This document shows, one piece after another, positions 8,084 to 17,508 of a stretch of 64,000 nucleotides of DNA; positions within the stretch are counted from its first letter, which is position 1; the number at the start of each line of letters is the position of its first letter. The notes under the pieces were generated by a model. That model saw only the letters and a list, made by a program, of their open reading frames with translations, had not been told where the DNA came from and searched no databases. The position numbers were made by a program, and so were the translations under genes. This DNA is from Cyclobacteriaceae bacterium (lineage in GTDB: Bacteria; Bacteroidota; Bacteroidia; Cytophagales; Cyclobacteriaceae), in NCBI GenBank assembly GCA_028278225.1, contig JANQEU010000069.1, positions 124,001 through 188,000 on the forward strand, in the 5' to 3' direction.

Positions 8084-9121
8084 ATGAAGCCGAATTTATT
8101 GCCGGGTCGGAGAAATTCCGCTATGTTATCCATAAAGATCAAAATATTTTTCTTCACCACGATCCTGGTCCTGGCCTGGAGTGACAGTATTGCCTGCGGA
8201 GTCTGCAGGTTTCATGATCTCGGACGTTTTCGAAACAAGTCTTACATAAGCATACTTCACCGTTTTGATGTTTATGAAAGTTATAGCATTACAAGCCCTG
8301 TTCAGCAAACCAGTTATTTTGTGCCGGGCAATGCCCGAATAGCACACGTTCCGGATCCAGGTTCAATCACGGATAAGATAGGTAAAGACCGGAAGACTTT
8401 CAAAACACTGGAGTTAAGAGGGAATCTGAATATTGCTGAAACCTTCAATTTGACATTTATTCTCCCATATGAAGTGAATAGTATTTACTATGCCCGAGTA
8501 CTCAATCTTGCAGGTACTTCAGCCGTGACAGATAGCTTGTTGGAGTACACAGGCATCAGCAGTGCCATCGGCATAGTGGAATATTACTATGAGAAGGAAC
8601 ATAAAAGTCAAAAACACATTTTACGGCCCGCCTTTGGAATGAATTTTTCAAGAAGACCTGTAGTTGACCCATCGCAGGTATCTGCAGAAACAGATTTCAC
8701 TATACAACCGGGAGCCGGAATCCCGGAGTTCTTTTTTCGATTTACATATCAGTATCTAAGCGGAAGTTCAGGAGGTAACTTTTCGATTATCAGGGGCTGG
8801 TCCAGGGAGAACGATCCTGGATACTGGTTTGGCAAGTCGATGAATGCAAGGGTCAGCTATAGCTACAAGTTCGGTAAAAACACATTCTCAATATATCCTG
8901 AAGCAGGTATGGGACTGGACCACACAAAACCGGATATAGAGTTCAGCCAAAATGCAGATAATACCGGCGGCACGATCATGCTGGCCCATCTGGGTCTTCA
9001 TGTGAACTGGAAAAAAATGTCAATTGGCACTGGTTTTCAAAAACCTTTTTACCAGCGTTTGAGTGGCGATCAGATACAATTTAAGTCCCGCGTAATGACA
9101 CAATTGTCACTGTACTTTTGA
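8084..9121 (+). CDS. Secreted CGVC-containing beta-barrel-like protein
   Basis: A 345-residue exported protein. The likely start is the ATG at 8123, which places a clean signal peptide (LSIKIKIFFFTTILVLAWS) at the N-terminus; the first ATG adds 13 polar residues. Just after the signal comes CGVCRFHD, a Cys-x-x-Cys that could bind metal or form a disulfide. The rest is rich in alternating aromatic and polar residues and ends in a terminal Phe (LSLYF), the signature of outer-membrane barrels. It precedes the MbnP/MbnH-like pair by 120 bases on the same strand, suggesting a shared role in copper handling; its cargo is unknown. Confidence 0.6.
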   Translation: MKPNLLPGRRNSAMLSIKIKIFFFTTILVLAWSDSIACGVCRFHDLGRFRNKSYISILHRFDVYESYSITSPVQQTSYFVPGNARIAHVPDPGSITDKIGKDRKTFKTLELRGNLNIAETFNLTFILPYEVNSIYYARVLNLAGTSAVTDSLLEYTGISSAIGIVEYYYEKEHKSQKHILRPAFGMNFSRRPVVDPSQVSAETDFTIQPGAGIPEFFFRFTYQYLSGSSGGNFSIIRGWSRENDPGYWFGKSMNARVSYSYKFGKNTFSIYPEAGMGLDHTKPDIEFSQNADNTGGTIMLAHLGLHVNWKKMSIGTGFQKPFYQRLSGDQIQFKSRVMTQLSLYF

Positions 9122-9241
9122 TCTGTTCCTTCTCATGATAAAAATCAGTTCCTTTTAACAATAAAAGTGTCGTTTTTATGCACCAAGATCACCTGTTGAT
9201 TGTTTTTCTAGCAATATGTTCTCTAATAAAAAAATACTAAG

Positions 9242-10063
9242 GTGATAACTTTTAAAAGGATACTTGCACTTGTCCTCGGTTTGGGCATTTTGGCATTAAC
9301 ATCATGTAAGGACGATGACACAAAAACCAGCGATGACCTGGTGATGCTGGATATTCACTTTCTCCATTACGGAGAGGGTCAGCCTCTTCTATTCGATAGC
9401 TTAATATATGTGAATGAAGCCGGCAACAAGTATGAAGTGACTGAAATCCAATGGTTTGTTTCGGATATCATATTAACCGGCCCGGATAAGACCACCTCAA
9501 TAACCCAGAATGAGAATATTCACTACATAGATACCAATATCCCGGAAACTTCTACCTGGACAATAAGCGAGGGGGTACCGGTAGCGGATTATACCAGCCT
9601 CACATTGACTTTTGGCTTAAAGGATGAAAAGAACACAGTTGGAAAGTTTACTGATCCACCTGAAGCCAACATGATATGGCCATTTCACATAGGTGGGGAT
9701 AATGGCGGCTATCATTATATGAAATTGAATGGCTTCTGGATCGATGTTGAAAATGAGCGTCAGCCCTTCAACTTTCATCTTGGTGTCGGCTCGGTTGAAG
9801 AAGGTGGTGAGACAACTTTTATTCAAAACTGGTTTGAGGTGACGCTTCCGCTGAGCATTGCGCAATTGTCAAAAAGGGATACCGTGGTATTACCTGTTGT
9901 GATGAACGTAGAAAATTGGTTTGGCAACCCAAATACCTGGGATCATGATGTAGTAGGACCTAAGATCATGAAAAATCAAACTGCCATGAGAATGGGCATA
10001 GAAAATGGCATGACGGACGGGTTCAGTATTGGAAATATTGAAATCATAAACCATGAAGAATGA
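9242..10063 (+). CDS. MbnP-like periplasmic lipoprotein
   Basis: A 273-residue lipoprotein with signal peptide and lipobox ALTSC, followed by CKDDDTK, a lipoprotein export signal common in Bacteroidota. The body resembles the MbnP family: conserved stretches include LDIHFLHY, VTEIQWFVSD and GGDNGGYHYMKLNG. In characterised methanotroph pairs MbnP binds copper after the partner MbnH oxidises a tryptophan to kynurenine; whether that chemistry occurs here is not known. The start is GTG at 9242. The last 11 bases overlap the start of the MbnH-like gene, so the two are translationally coupled. Confidence 0.75.
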   Translation: MITFKRILALVLGLGILALTSCKDDDTKTSDDLVMLDIHFLHYGEGQPLLFDSLIYVNEAGNKYEVTEIQWFVSDIILTGPDKTTSITQNENIHYIDTNIPETSTWTISEGVPVADYTSLTLTFGLKDEKNTVGKFTDPPEANMIWPFHIGGDNGGYHYMKLNGFWIDVENERQPFNFHLGVGSVEEGGETTFIQNWFEVTLPLSIAQLSKRDTVVLPVVMNVENWFGNPNTWDHDVVGPKIMKNQTAMRMGIENGMTDGFSIGNIEIINHEE

Positions 10064-11207
10064 AATTCTGTTGTCCGCTTTCTTAGGATTCCTGCTTCTT
10101 GCCGGTTGTGGGGATAGCGAAGTGCAAAAGGGGCCAACGCCATACGAATTCCCTGGCATATTCTATTTCCCAAAAGACCTGAATATACCTGAGGACAATC
10201 TCACTACTGAAGAAGGTGTCTTGCTTGGAAGGTACTTGTTTTACGATGGCAGGCTATCCGGAAGGACACATCAGGATTCTTTAATGTCTTGCAGTTCATG
10301 CCATCTGCAGCAGAATGGCTTTGACACCGGATTTGATCATCCGGAATTTACCTCGGGGAGACCCAGGGGGCTTGCCGGGACATTCACCCCTCATTATACA
10401 CTGCCCCTTGTCAACCTGGTTTACAATACTAATGGCTATTTCTGGAATGGTTTTATTGAAGCATCCAACCCACAGTATGGTTCTGAAGCACATCACGTCC
10501 CAGCCGAACCTCATTTTCATATGAAAAATATCGAGTCAATAGTCTGGATGACTATTGTCGACCCGAATGAGATAAACGGCAGCATAGAACAAACAGTGCA
10601 GGTCATTTCCGAAATCCCTGTCTATCCTCCCATGTTTAAGGATGCTTTTGGGTCTGAAGAGGTGAATATTGAGCGAATTACCAAAGCAATAGCGCAATTT
10701 GTAAGAACAATAATCAGCAACAATTCCAAATATCATCAATACATAGAAGGAAAGACGGTGCTGACAGAAAGTGAATCCCGCGGAATGGAACTGTTCTTTT
10801 CAGAAGAAGCCGATTGTTTTCATTGTCATGGTGGATTTCTTATGTCCACCTATGAATTTTTCAACAATGCCAAGGATTCCGTTTTCACCGATCCCTTTGA
10901 TCGCTTTGGAGTAACGGGCGATATCATGCATACCGGAGTTTACAGGGCCCCGTCTTTGATCAATGTTGAGCTGACAGGACCTTATATGCATGACGGACGA
11001 TTCAAAACTTTGAGAGAGGTTGTTGATTTTTATTCCGACGGACTCGTCATCTCACCCTACACACACCCCCTGATGAAATATATCAGCACTAATGGGGTGC
11101 AAATGTCTGAGGAGCAAAAGGATGACCTCATTGCATTTCTAAAAACACTTACGGATCATCAACTATTGACCGATCCCCGGTATGCAAAACCTTCTGACCT
11201 GAATTAG
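10053..11207 (+). CDS. MbnH-like di-heme cytochrome c peroxidase family protein
   Basis: A 384-residue lipoprotein (LLAGC lipobox) of the bacterial cytochrome c peroxidase / MauG superfamily. Two heme-c attachment sites are visible, CSSCH near residue 80 and CFHCH near residue 255. Other family landmarks are LGRYLFYDGRLSG at the N-terminal heme domain and TGPYMHDGRFKTLREVVDFY at the C-terminal one. Overlap with the MbnP-like gene by 11 bases is the arrangement known for MbnP/MbnH, so I infer it oxidises its partner rather than acting as a simple peroxidase. A hairpin and T-run follow at 11238. Confidence 0.85.
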   Translation: MKNEILLSAFLGFLLLAGCGDSEVQKGPTPYEFPGIFYFPKDLNIPEDNLTTEEGVLLGRYLFYDGRLSGRTHQDSLMSCSSCHLQQNGFDTGFDHPEFTSGRPRGLAGTFTPHYTLPLVNLVYNTNGYFWNGFIEASNPQYGSEAHHVPAEPHFHMKNIESIVWMTIVDPNEINGSIEQTVQVISEIPVYPPMFKDAFGSEEVNIERITKAIAQFVRTIISNNSKYHQYIEGKTVLTESESRGMELFFSEEADCFHCHGGFLMSTYEFFNNAKDSVFTDPFDRFGVTGDIMHTGVYRAPSLINVELTGPYMHDGRFKTLREVVDFYSDGLVISPYTHPLMKYISTNGVQMSEEQKDDLIAFLKTLTDHQLLTDPRYAKPSDLN

Positions 11208-11237
11208 TGTGTCATTATGAAAAACCAGATTGTTTCA

Positions 11238-11263
11238 GAATGAAACATTGATTTCATTCTTTT
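11238..11263 (+). terminator. Terminator after the mbnP/mbnH-like genes
   Basis: GAATGAAA (11238-11245) pairs perfectly with TTTCATTC (11252-11259) around a six-base loop and is followed by four T, 31 bases after the stop codon. Confidence 0.6.
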
Positions 11264-11350
11264 CTGAAAAAAAGGGGCTATTCTTTCAATAGGGCCCGTA
11301 TTCTTCACTGGCATACCTTTTGAAATTGATTTGGTGAAGAACTTTAAGCC

Positions 11351-13807
11351 ATGTTTCGAAACTATTTCATCATAATGATCAGGACAATCCTCAGAAAGAG
11401 GTTGTTTACATTTATCAATATTCTGGGGTTGACCGTTGGCATGATAAGCAGCTTACTGATCGCTCAATATGTCATTTTCGAGAGGAGCTATGACCAATTC
11501 CATTCCAATGCGGAAAATATCTTCAGATTAAGGGTACAGGGACAAAAATATAGTGGTGAATATCAGTTCAGGAGCGCTCGGAATTTTTCGGCTGCGGGTC
11601 CTGAGGTATATCATAATCTGCCCGAAGTGACCAATTATACCCGATTACGTGCTGATGACGGTCTGGTCAAATATGTAGATGTCAACACCAATCAGGTTAA
11701 GGCATTCATTGAGGAGAAAATATTCTACGCTGATACAGCATTTCTTGAAATTTTTGATTTCCCGCTCCTTTATGGCGATGCACAAACCGCTTTTGAAAAA
11801 CCGCGATCCATCCTCATCTCCCGATCTATGGCAAAAAAATATTTTGGTGACCAGTGGGAGAGCAAAATCCAAATCGGAAAATCAACTCTGGAATTCAGCT
11901 ACAGGTCATTCATACTCACCGGGGTTTTTGAGGATGTCCCGCTAAACTCACATTTGAAGTTTGATTTCTTAATTTCTTATCAGACCCTTTTAGAGGGTAA
12001 TGATTACTATCATACGAACTGGGCTGAAAATTCCATATTCACATACATAACTCTGGCTCCGGGGACTGATATTGCGGCCCTGGAAGAGAAATTTCCCGAG
12101 CTTATCGATAGACATAAAGGCGAATATTTTGAGGCTGCTCAATATCGTGAAGATTTTGTACTCCAAAAGCTTACCGATGTTTACCTGCATTCGAATTTTC
12201 ATGATGAAGCAGAGGTAAACGGCAATAATCAATCGGTCTTTTACCTTACTATCATAGCGGCCTTCATTTTGGTTCTTGCGTGGGTCAATTACATCAATCT
12301 TTCTACCTCCTGGGCGATAGAGAGGGCCAAGGAAGTTGGCGTTCGAAAAGTCAATGGAGCCGTCAAAGGTCAATTAATCATTCAGTTTCTTTTGGAATCT
12401 TCCTTTATTAATCTGATAAGCATCATATTATCCCTTACGCTGATGCAAGTTTTATTGCCCGGATTCAATCAATTGGTAGGTAAAGAAATGACATTCATCC
12501 TTTTTAGTCAGCCATCTATTATTCTGGGTGCAATCTTGATTTTTACGCTGGGGATACTGGCGGCGGGTATCTATCCCTCGATCGTACTTGCATCGTACCA
12601 GCCAATTGTTGTACTCAGAGGTAAGTTCAGCGGCTCAGGAAAGGGTGCAAGGTTGAGGAAGGCTCTGGTCATCTCTCAATTTGCCATATCAGTCGCATTG
12701 ATCGCATCGACACTAACGATATACAAACAATTGAATTACATGCAACAGGAAGATTTGGGTGTGCAAATAGATCAAACTCTGGTGCTGGATGTAGAATATA
12801 TGGCTAATGCCGATATAGATTTAAGTACCGTAAAAACATTGTTTCTCAGAATTTCACAGATCCCCGAGGTGACTAATATTTCTTCATCTCACTTTGTACC
12901 GGGCGATCAGGTGTGGGGTTGGGGTGGATATATCCGGCAGGCCAATACTCCGCGTGACCAGGCCGGATCTTATCATCGATACTATGTCGATCACAATTAC
13001 TTTGAAAATTATGGCATCAAATTAAAAGCAGGGCGATTCTTCTCCAGGGAATTTGCTTCTGACTCCACAAAAGTCATCCTTACTGAAAATGCCAGGAAAA
13101 AACTGGGATTTGCCAGCGCCGAAAAAGCTGTTGGCAGCTCCATTTATTACCCGTTAAATGGACAGGAAAACCAGGAAACAGCTGAAATCATAGGCGTGAC
13201 AGAGGACTTCCACCAAAAATCCCTTAAGAATGATTATCAACCGTTGATCTTTGAACTGTTAAGGATGCCGGGTCGATATGTTAGTATGAAAGTTTCATCC
13301 AATGACATGACGTCATCCGTTAGCAAGGTAGAATCTGCTTTTAATGACATTTTCCCGAACGAACCTTTCAACTATTTCTTTGCGGATGATTTTTACAATG
13401 AGGCATACAAGACAGACGTCCGGTTTGGATACATCTTTGGCTCATTCTCTGTATTGGCAATAATCATAGCCTGTCTGGGATTGTTCGGATTAACGTCTTA
13501 TACAATTTTCAGACGATCCCCGGAAGTCGGAATTCGAAAAGCATTGGGCGCTTCTGTCTCCAGCATTCTTATTTTGTTATCCGTAGATTTTTTCAAGGCT
13601 GTATTGATCTCATGCCTGATCAGTTTACCAATTATTCATTTGGTTCTGGATAAATGGCTGGACAACTATCCATTTCAATTACAAATAGGCCTGTGGTTTT
13701 ATGCCGCCCCCGTTGGTATCATTTTATTGATCACCTTCGTTACTGTTATATTTCAAACCTTGAACGCCGCATATATAAACCCGGCTGTTTCACTCAAAGA
13801 TGAATAG
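11351..13807 (+). CDS. FtsX/MacB-type ABC transporter permease
   Basis: An 818-residue permease of the duplicated FtsX type common in Bacteroidota. A first transmembrane helix (about 18-40) is followed by a periplasmic MacB-like domain, a set of three helices (about 290-420), a second periplasmic domain (about 450-670) and a final set of helices (about 690-810). Each helical bundle contains the family motif with a conserved gly-arg-lys turn (AKEVGVRKVNGA and SPEVGIRKALGA). Such proteins work with a separate ATPase in mechanotransmission or lipid/peptide export, but no ATPase gene lies nearby, so its partner and cargo are unknown. Confidence 0.88.
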   Translation: MFRNYFIIMIRTILRKRLFTFINILGLTVGMISSLLIAQYVIFERSYDQFHSNAENIFRLRVQGQKYSGEYQFRSARNFSAAGPEVYHNLPEVTNYTRLRADDGLVKYVDVNTNQVKAFIEEKIFYADTAFLEIFDFPLLYGDAQTAFEKPRSILISRSMAKKYFGDQWESKIQIGKSTLEFSYRSFILTGVFEDVPLNSHLKFDFLISYQTLLEGNDYYHTNWAENSIFTYITLAPGTDIAALEEKFPELIDRHKGEYFEAAQYREDFVLQKLTDVYLHSNFHDEAEVNGNNQSVFYLTIIAAFILVLAWVNYINLSTSWAIERAKEVGVRKVNGAVKGQLIIQFLLESSFINLISIILSLTLMQVLLPGFNQLVGKEMTFILFSQPSIILGAILIFTLGILAAGIYPSIVLASYQPIVVLRGKFSGSGKGARLRKALVISQFAISVALIASTLTIYKQLNYMQQEDLGVQIDQTLVLDVEYMANADIDLSTVKTLFLRISQIPEVTNISSSHFVPGDQVWGWGGYIRQANTPRDQAGSYHRYYVDHNYFENYGIKLKAGRFFSREFASDSTKVILTENARKKLGFASAEKAVGSSIYYPLNGQENQETAEIIGVTEDFHQKSLKNDYQPLIFELLRMPGRYVSMKVSSNDMTSSVSKVESAFNDIFPNEPFNYFFADDFYNEAYKTDVRFGYIFGSFSVLAIIIACLGLFGLTSYTIFRRSPEVGIRKALGASVSSILILLSVDFFKAVLISCLISLPIIHLVLDKWLDNYPFQLQIGLWFYAAPVGIILLITFVTVIFQTLNAAYINPAVSLKDE

Positions 13808-13873
13808 ACTGATTCCCGGGTAACAAAGAATACGTCCACTTAGCTGGTCCCTGCTTTCAATCCGAATAATTAC

Positions 13874-13881
13874 TAGTTTTG
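13874..13881 (+). promoter_or_regulatory. Promoter -7 motif of prfC
   Basis: TAGTTTTG matches the Bacteroidota -7 consensus TAnnTTTG exactly and lies 20 bases before the prfC start codon. A clear -33 TTTG is not seen at the expected spacing. Confidence 0.45.
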
Positions 13882-13901
13882 CGCCCTGATTCTTTTTCAG
13901 G

Positions 13902-15482
13902 ATGACTTTAGAGCAGGAAATACAGCGACGAAAAACTTTTGGGATCATCTCCCACCCCGATGCAGGCAAAACTACTTTGACGGAAAAGCTACTTCTGTTT
14001 GGAGGAGCCATCCAGACGGCAGGTGCGGTAAAATCCAATAAAATTGACATGCATGCCCGGTCAGATTGGATGGATATCGAAAAGCAAAGAGGCATCTCCG
14101 TGGCAACATCGGTCATGGGCTTTGAATACAAAGATCTCAAAATCAATATTCTGGATACCCCCGGGCACCAGGATTTTGCTGAAGACACATATCGCACATT
14201 GACAGCTGTGGACAGTGTGATCATGGTGATCGACTGTGTAAAAGGTGTGGAGGTTCAAACTGAAAAGTTGATGGAGGTTTGCAGGATGAGGAACACGCCA
14301 GTACTATGTTTTATTAATAAACTGGACCGGGAAGGACGTGATCCGTTCGAATTGCTGGACGAAATTGAGGACAAACTTGATATCAGGGTCCGCCCGCTAA
14401 GCTGGCCTGTCGGTATGGGAAAAGGATTCCGTGGCGTTTATAACCTTTACGAAAACAATCTGAACCTGTTTGAACCGGGTAAAACTAAGAAAACAGAGGA
14501 TGTTATTGAGATAAAAGGAGTTGACGATCCATCCCTGGAGAAGTATCTTCCGGATTCAGCCATGGGTCAGCTTCGGGAGGACATCGAACTTGTAGAAGGT
14601 GTTTATGATCCATTTGAGGTTGAAACTTATCTAAACGGCACAACAGCGCCTGTTTTCTTCGGAAGTGCGGTAAATAATTTTGGTGTTCGGGAACTCCTGG
14701 ATTGCTTCATTCAGATCGCTCCCAATCCCAAACCAAGAGAAACAGAAGAAAGAGAGATAAAGCCTCTTGAAGACAGGTTTTCGGGATTCATTTTCAAAAT
14801 TCATGCTAACATGGATCCGAGACACCGCAACAGGATTGCATTTGTAAGGGTTTGCTCAGGAAAATTTCAACGGGGAAGTAATTACTACCATGTCCGTCAG
14901 GACAAAACTTTCCGGTTTTCAAATGCCACCGCCTTTATGGCGCAACAGAAAGAGACAATCGATCAGGCCTTCCCCGGAGATATTGTCGGACTTTATGATA
15001 CCGGCAATCTGAAAATCGGTGATACATTGAGCGAAGGAGAAAAAGGGCTTTATAAAGGGATCCCCAGTTTTTCTCCGGAGTTATTCAAGGAAGTCATCAA
15101 TCTGGATGCAATGAAAGCCAAGCAGCTTGAAAAGGGATTACTTCAATTGATGGACGAGGGTGTCGCTCAACTGTTTTCTTATGAAATGGGGGTTCGTAAG
15201 GTCGTTGGAACAGTAGGGGCGCTCCAATTCGAAGTTCTTCAACATCGCCTGCAACATGAATATGGTGCCAGGGTGAAATTCGATCCGGTCAATATTTACA
15301 AGGCCTGCTGGATCCATGCAAATGACGATGAGAAGCTGGATGCCTTTGTAAAAGACAAGTATCGACACATCGCAAGAGATAAAGAAGGAAAGCTGGTCTT
15401 TATGGCGGAATCAAAGGCCTGGCTTCAAATGGTCCAGGAGAATTTCCCGGAAATCGAGTTCCATTTTATAAGTGAATTCTAA
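13902..15482 (+). CDS. prfC: Peptide chain release factor 3
   Basis: A 526-residue translational GTPase that removes RF1/RF2 from the ribosome after peptide release. The G1 loop HPDAGKTT (18-25), G2 region RGISVATS, G3 DTPGHQDF and G4 NKLDREGRD are all present, followed by the EF-Tu-like domain 2 and the RF3-specific C-terminal domain ending [10 protein letters not shown]. Full length for the family. The final 48 bases of the gene plus three bases of spacer are duplicated 374 bases downstream, flanking a small membrane-protein gene; the functional stop is the upstream copy. Confidence 0.96.
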   Translation: MTLEQEIQRRKTFGIISHPDAGKTTLTEKLLLFGGAIQTAGAVKSNKIDMHARSDWMDIEKQRGISVATSVMGFEYKDLKINILDTPGHQDFAEDTYRTLTAVDSVIMVIDCVKGVEVQTEKLMEVCRMRNTPVLCFINKLDREGRDPFELLDEIEDKLDIRVRPLSWPVGMGKGFRGVYNLYENNLNLFEPGKTKKTEDVIEIKGVDDPSLEKYLPDSAMGQLREDIELVEGVYDPFEVETYLNGTTAPVFFGSAVNNFGVRELLDCFIQIAPNPKPRETEEREIKPLEDRFSGFIFKIHANMDPRHRNRIAFVRVCSGKFQRGSNYYHVRQDKTFRFSNATAFMAQQKETIDQAFPGDIVGLYDTGNLKIGDTLSEGEKGLYKGIPSFSPELFKEVINLDAMKAKQLEKGLLQLMDEGVAQLFSYEMGVRKVVGTVGALQFEVLQHRLQHEYGARVKFDPVNIYKACWIHANDDEKLDAFVKDKYRHIARDKEGKLVFMAESKAWLQMVQENFPEIEFHFISEF

Positions 15483-15488
15483 GTCGAA
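15438..15488 (+). repeat. Direct repeat, copy 1, inside the prfC 3' end
   Basis: This 51-base stretch covers the last codons and stop of prfC (core GGAAATCGAGTTCCATTTTA). It recurs at 15812-15862 with about five mismatches. The pair brackets a 374-base offset with a small minus-strand gene. Confidence 0.85.
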
Positions 15489-15512
15489 CTCTTTCTTCAG
15501 GAATAAGGATTC

Positions 15513-15692
15513 TCAATGGGTAAAAATATGATATGCAACAAACACTATTGAAGTAAGGGATGTTAACATTGCTGCTCCGGCAAGTAACCAACCTATCGTT
15601 GTTTGCCAGTGAAGCTCTCTTATGATCTTTTTATTGTCCTGGATACCCAGGTACATTATATTTAATACCTCTTCACCAGTGATTTTCCCCAT
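15513..15692 (-). CDS. Small membrane protein, 59 residues, between duplicated prfC ends
   Basis: The frame reads MGKITGEEVLNIMYLGIQDN, a charged amphipathic stretch (DNKKIIRELH), one hydrophobic helix (about 32-54, TIGWLLAGAAMLTSLTSIVF) and a short tail HIFTH. The charge distribution suggests a real single-pass protein with the N-terminus in the cytoplasm. It is opposite in strand to prfC and lies exactly between the two copies of the prfC 3' end, so it may have arrived with the event that made the duplication. No family is recognised. Confidence 0.5.
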   Translation of the reverse strand: MGKITGEEVLNIMYLGIQDNKKIIRELHWQTTIGWLLAGAAMLTSLTSIVFVAYHIFTH

Positions 15693-15811
15693 ATTACAAA
15701 TTTGTTCAATCTTTCCACAAGATAGCTATCGTCCTTCCTAATATCAATAAAACGAAAATTACTGCGGATTAGATACTTGAAATTGCTGATTACTATTCAC
15801 TAAAGGCGTTT

Positions 15812-15862
15812 GAGAATCCTCCGGAAATCGAGTTCCATTTTATCAGTGAATTCTAGGTCGAA
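15812..15862 (+). repeat. Direct repeat, copy 2, displaced prfC 3' end
   Basis: Second copy of the 51-base prfC 3' end. It keeps the codons for EIEFHF and a stop codon (TAG in place of TAA) but is detached from the rest of the gene. The arrangement resembles attL/attR sites of an element that integrates at a gene's 3' end, or a slipped duplication. Confidence 0.8.
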
Positions 15863-16126
15863 TCCGGCCTGTCGAGTCATCTTTTTTAACCGCAAAGTCG
15901 CTGAGTCGCCAAGTAGATAGCAAAAGAGTATAGCAAAAATTCAAAACCTACCACTGCCTCCTTTGCTCCCCTGCCGTGAGGCACAGTGCATCAGCGAATT
16001 CTGAAATTTGGTTCGACCGCAAGGACTACAATCAGGACATCCATAACTTCAATTGTTATCCTTACATATTTTAACCTATTATATACTGTAAGGATTTCCT
16101 AAATTTCGTCTTTTAAGAAAACCGTA
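15863..16126. other. Intergenic region without recognised gene
   Basis: The stretch from the second prfC repeat to the M16 protease start holds no convincing ORF. Near 15890 lies CCGCAAAGTCGCTGAGTCGC, a degenerate repeat of a type often seen between genes in Cytophagales. An inverted repeat closer to the protease is listed separately. Confidence 0.5.
16058..16095. promoter_or_regulatory. Inverted repeat upstream of the M16 operon
   Basis: ATCCTTACA (16058-16066) and TGTAAGGAT (16087-16095) are perfect nine-base inverted arms separated by 20 A/T-rich bases, ending 31 bases before the first M16 gene. The spacing of about 29 bases between arm starts is near three helical turns, compatible with a dimeric repressor or activator site. 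No regulator is encoded beside it. Confidence 0.4.
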
Positions 16127-17503
16127 ATGAAATATTTAACAAAATTATTTGTACTCGCTTTGGCCATCCTGTTTACCGGGTGTGCCGATATGACAGGTGG
16201 TGAACAACCTTCATCATTTAAGGTACCAGTTGATTACTATAAACTGGATAATGGATTGAAAGTGATCTTATCTCCGGATAACACTTCGCCGACGGTTGTT
16301 GTGGCCGTTTATTATAACATTGGATTTCGGATCGAACCGCAGGACCGCACCGGGTTTGCTCATTTATTTGAGCACATGATGTTCCAGGGATCAAAAAATC
16401 TGGGCAAAATGGAATTCATTCAATTGGTGCAAAAGAACGGTGGAATATTAAATGGTTCCACGCGCTTTGACTTCACCAATTATTTTGAAGTGATGCCGGC
16501 GCATAAGCTGGAAACCGTTCTGTGGGCTGAAGCCGACAGGATGAAGGGCCTGGACATAACCCAGCTCAACCTTGAGAATCAGCAGGGTGTGGTAAAAAAT
16601 GAAGTGAAAGTCAACGTACTCAACCAGCCATATGGCGGATTTCCCTGGCTGGATATGCCGCAGTATGCCAACGAAAACTGGTACAATGCCCATAATTTTT
16701 ATGGAGACCTTGAAGACCTGGATGCCGCTACGCTGGAAGATGTTCAGAGCTTTTTTGATACTTACTATTCACCTAACAATGCCGCTTTGGCAGTTGTGGG
16801 AGATTTCAATCCGGATGAGGCCAAAGCATGGATCCAGCAATATTTTGGTGAGATACCTGCGGCAGAAATCCCTGAACTACCTGATATTTCCGAAAAAAGA
16901 CAAGAGCAGGAAAAGCGTTTTGAAAAAGAAGATAAGCTGGCAAATAAGCCTGCAATCGCCATAGCCTATCAGATGCCGGAGCGAAATTCCACGGCCTACT
17001 ATGCCATGGGACTTTTGGATCAGGTCCTGGTTCAGGGCGACAACAGCCTGCTTTACAAGAAACTTGTTAAGGATAATGGATTTTCTTCCGGTGTTAGCGG
17101 AGGTATCAACTACCTCGGCGATATGTTCAACTACAATGGTCCGATGCTATGGATGTTCAACCTCACTTATGACAATGATATAGCAGCTGATACCGTAATT
17201 AAAGAGGTAGATATTGTCATGCAGGACCTCATGGATAACGGGGTAACCCAGGAGATGCTGGATAATGCACTTATCAAGATCCGGTCTTCACTCTACGAAA
17301 ACCTGGGCAATTTTTTTGGGCTGGGAAGAGCTGATCTGCTCTGCAGTTTTGCCCTTTTTGATGACAATCCTGCCCGTATTAATGAGCTGGAAGATGAATT
17401 TAAGAAGATTACTCCGGCGGATGTCGAAAGCACAATCGCCGAATACCTGCGAAAAACGAACAGAACCATCCTGACACTGAAACCACTTGCCGGTCAAAAC
17501 TAA
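16127..17503 (+). CDS. M16 family zinc peptidase, active subunit, lipoprotein
   Basis: A 458-residue insulinase-family protein with a lipobox (LFTGC, Cys19), so it is probably anchored in the envelope. The zinc motif HLFEH (79-83) is intact, with a downstream glutamate in the LENQQGVVKNEVKV helix acting as third ligand. It has two M16 half domains in one chain and cleaves peptides inside a closed chamber with a partner subunit. The partner is the next gene, five bases downstream, which lacks the zinc motif. Together they form an active/inactive pair as in bacterial PqqL-like or mitochondrial processing peptidases. Confidence 0.9.
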   Translation: MKYLTKLFVLALAILFTGCADMTGGEQPSSFKVPVDYYKLDNGLKVILSPDNTSPTVVVAVYYNIGFRIEPQDRTGFAHLFEHMMFQGSKNLGKMEFIQLVQKNGGILNGSTRFDFTNYFEVMPAHKLETVLWAEADRMKGLDITQLNLENQQGVVKNEVKVNVLNQPYGGFPWLDMPQYANENWYNAHNFYGDLEDLDAATLEDVQSFFDTYYSPNNAALAVVGDFNPDEAKAWIQQYFGEIPAAEIPELPDISEKRQEQEKRFEKEDKLANKPAIAIAYQMPERNSTAYYAMGLLDQVLVQGDNSLLYKKLVKDNGFSSGVSGGINYLGDMFNYNGPMLWMFNLTYDNDIAADTVIKEVDIVMQDLMDNGVTQEMLDNALIKIRSSLYENLGNFFGLGRADLLCSFALFDDNPARINELEDEFKKITPADVESTIAEYLRKTNRTILTLKPLAGQN

Positions 17504-17508
17504 AATTT

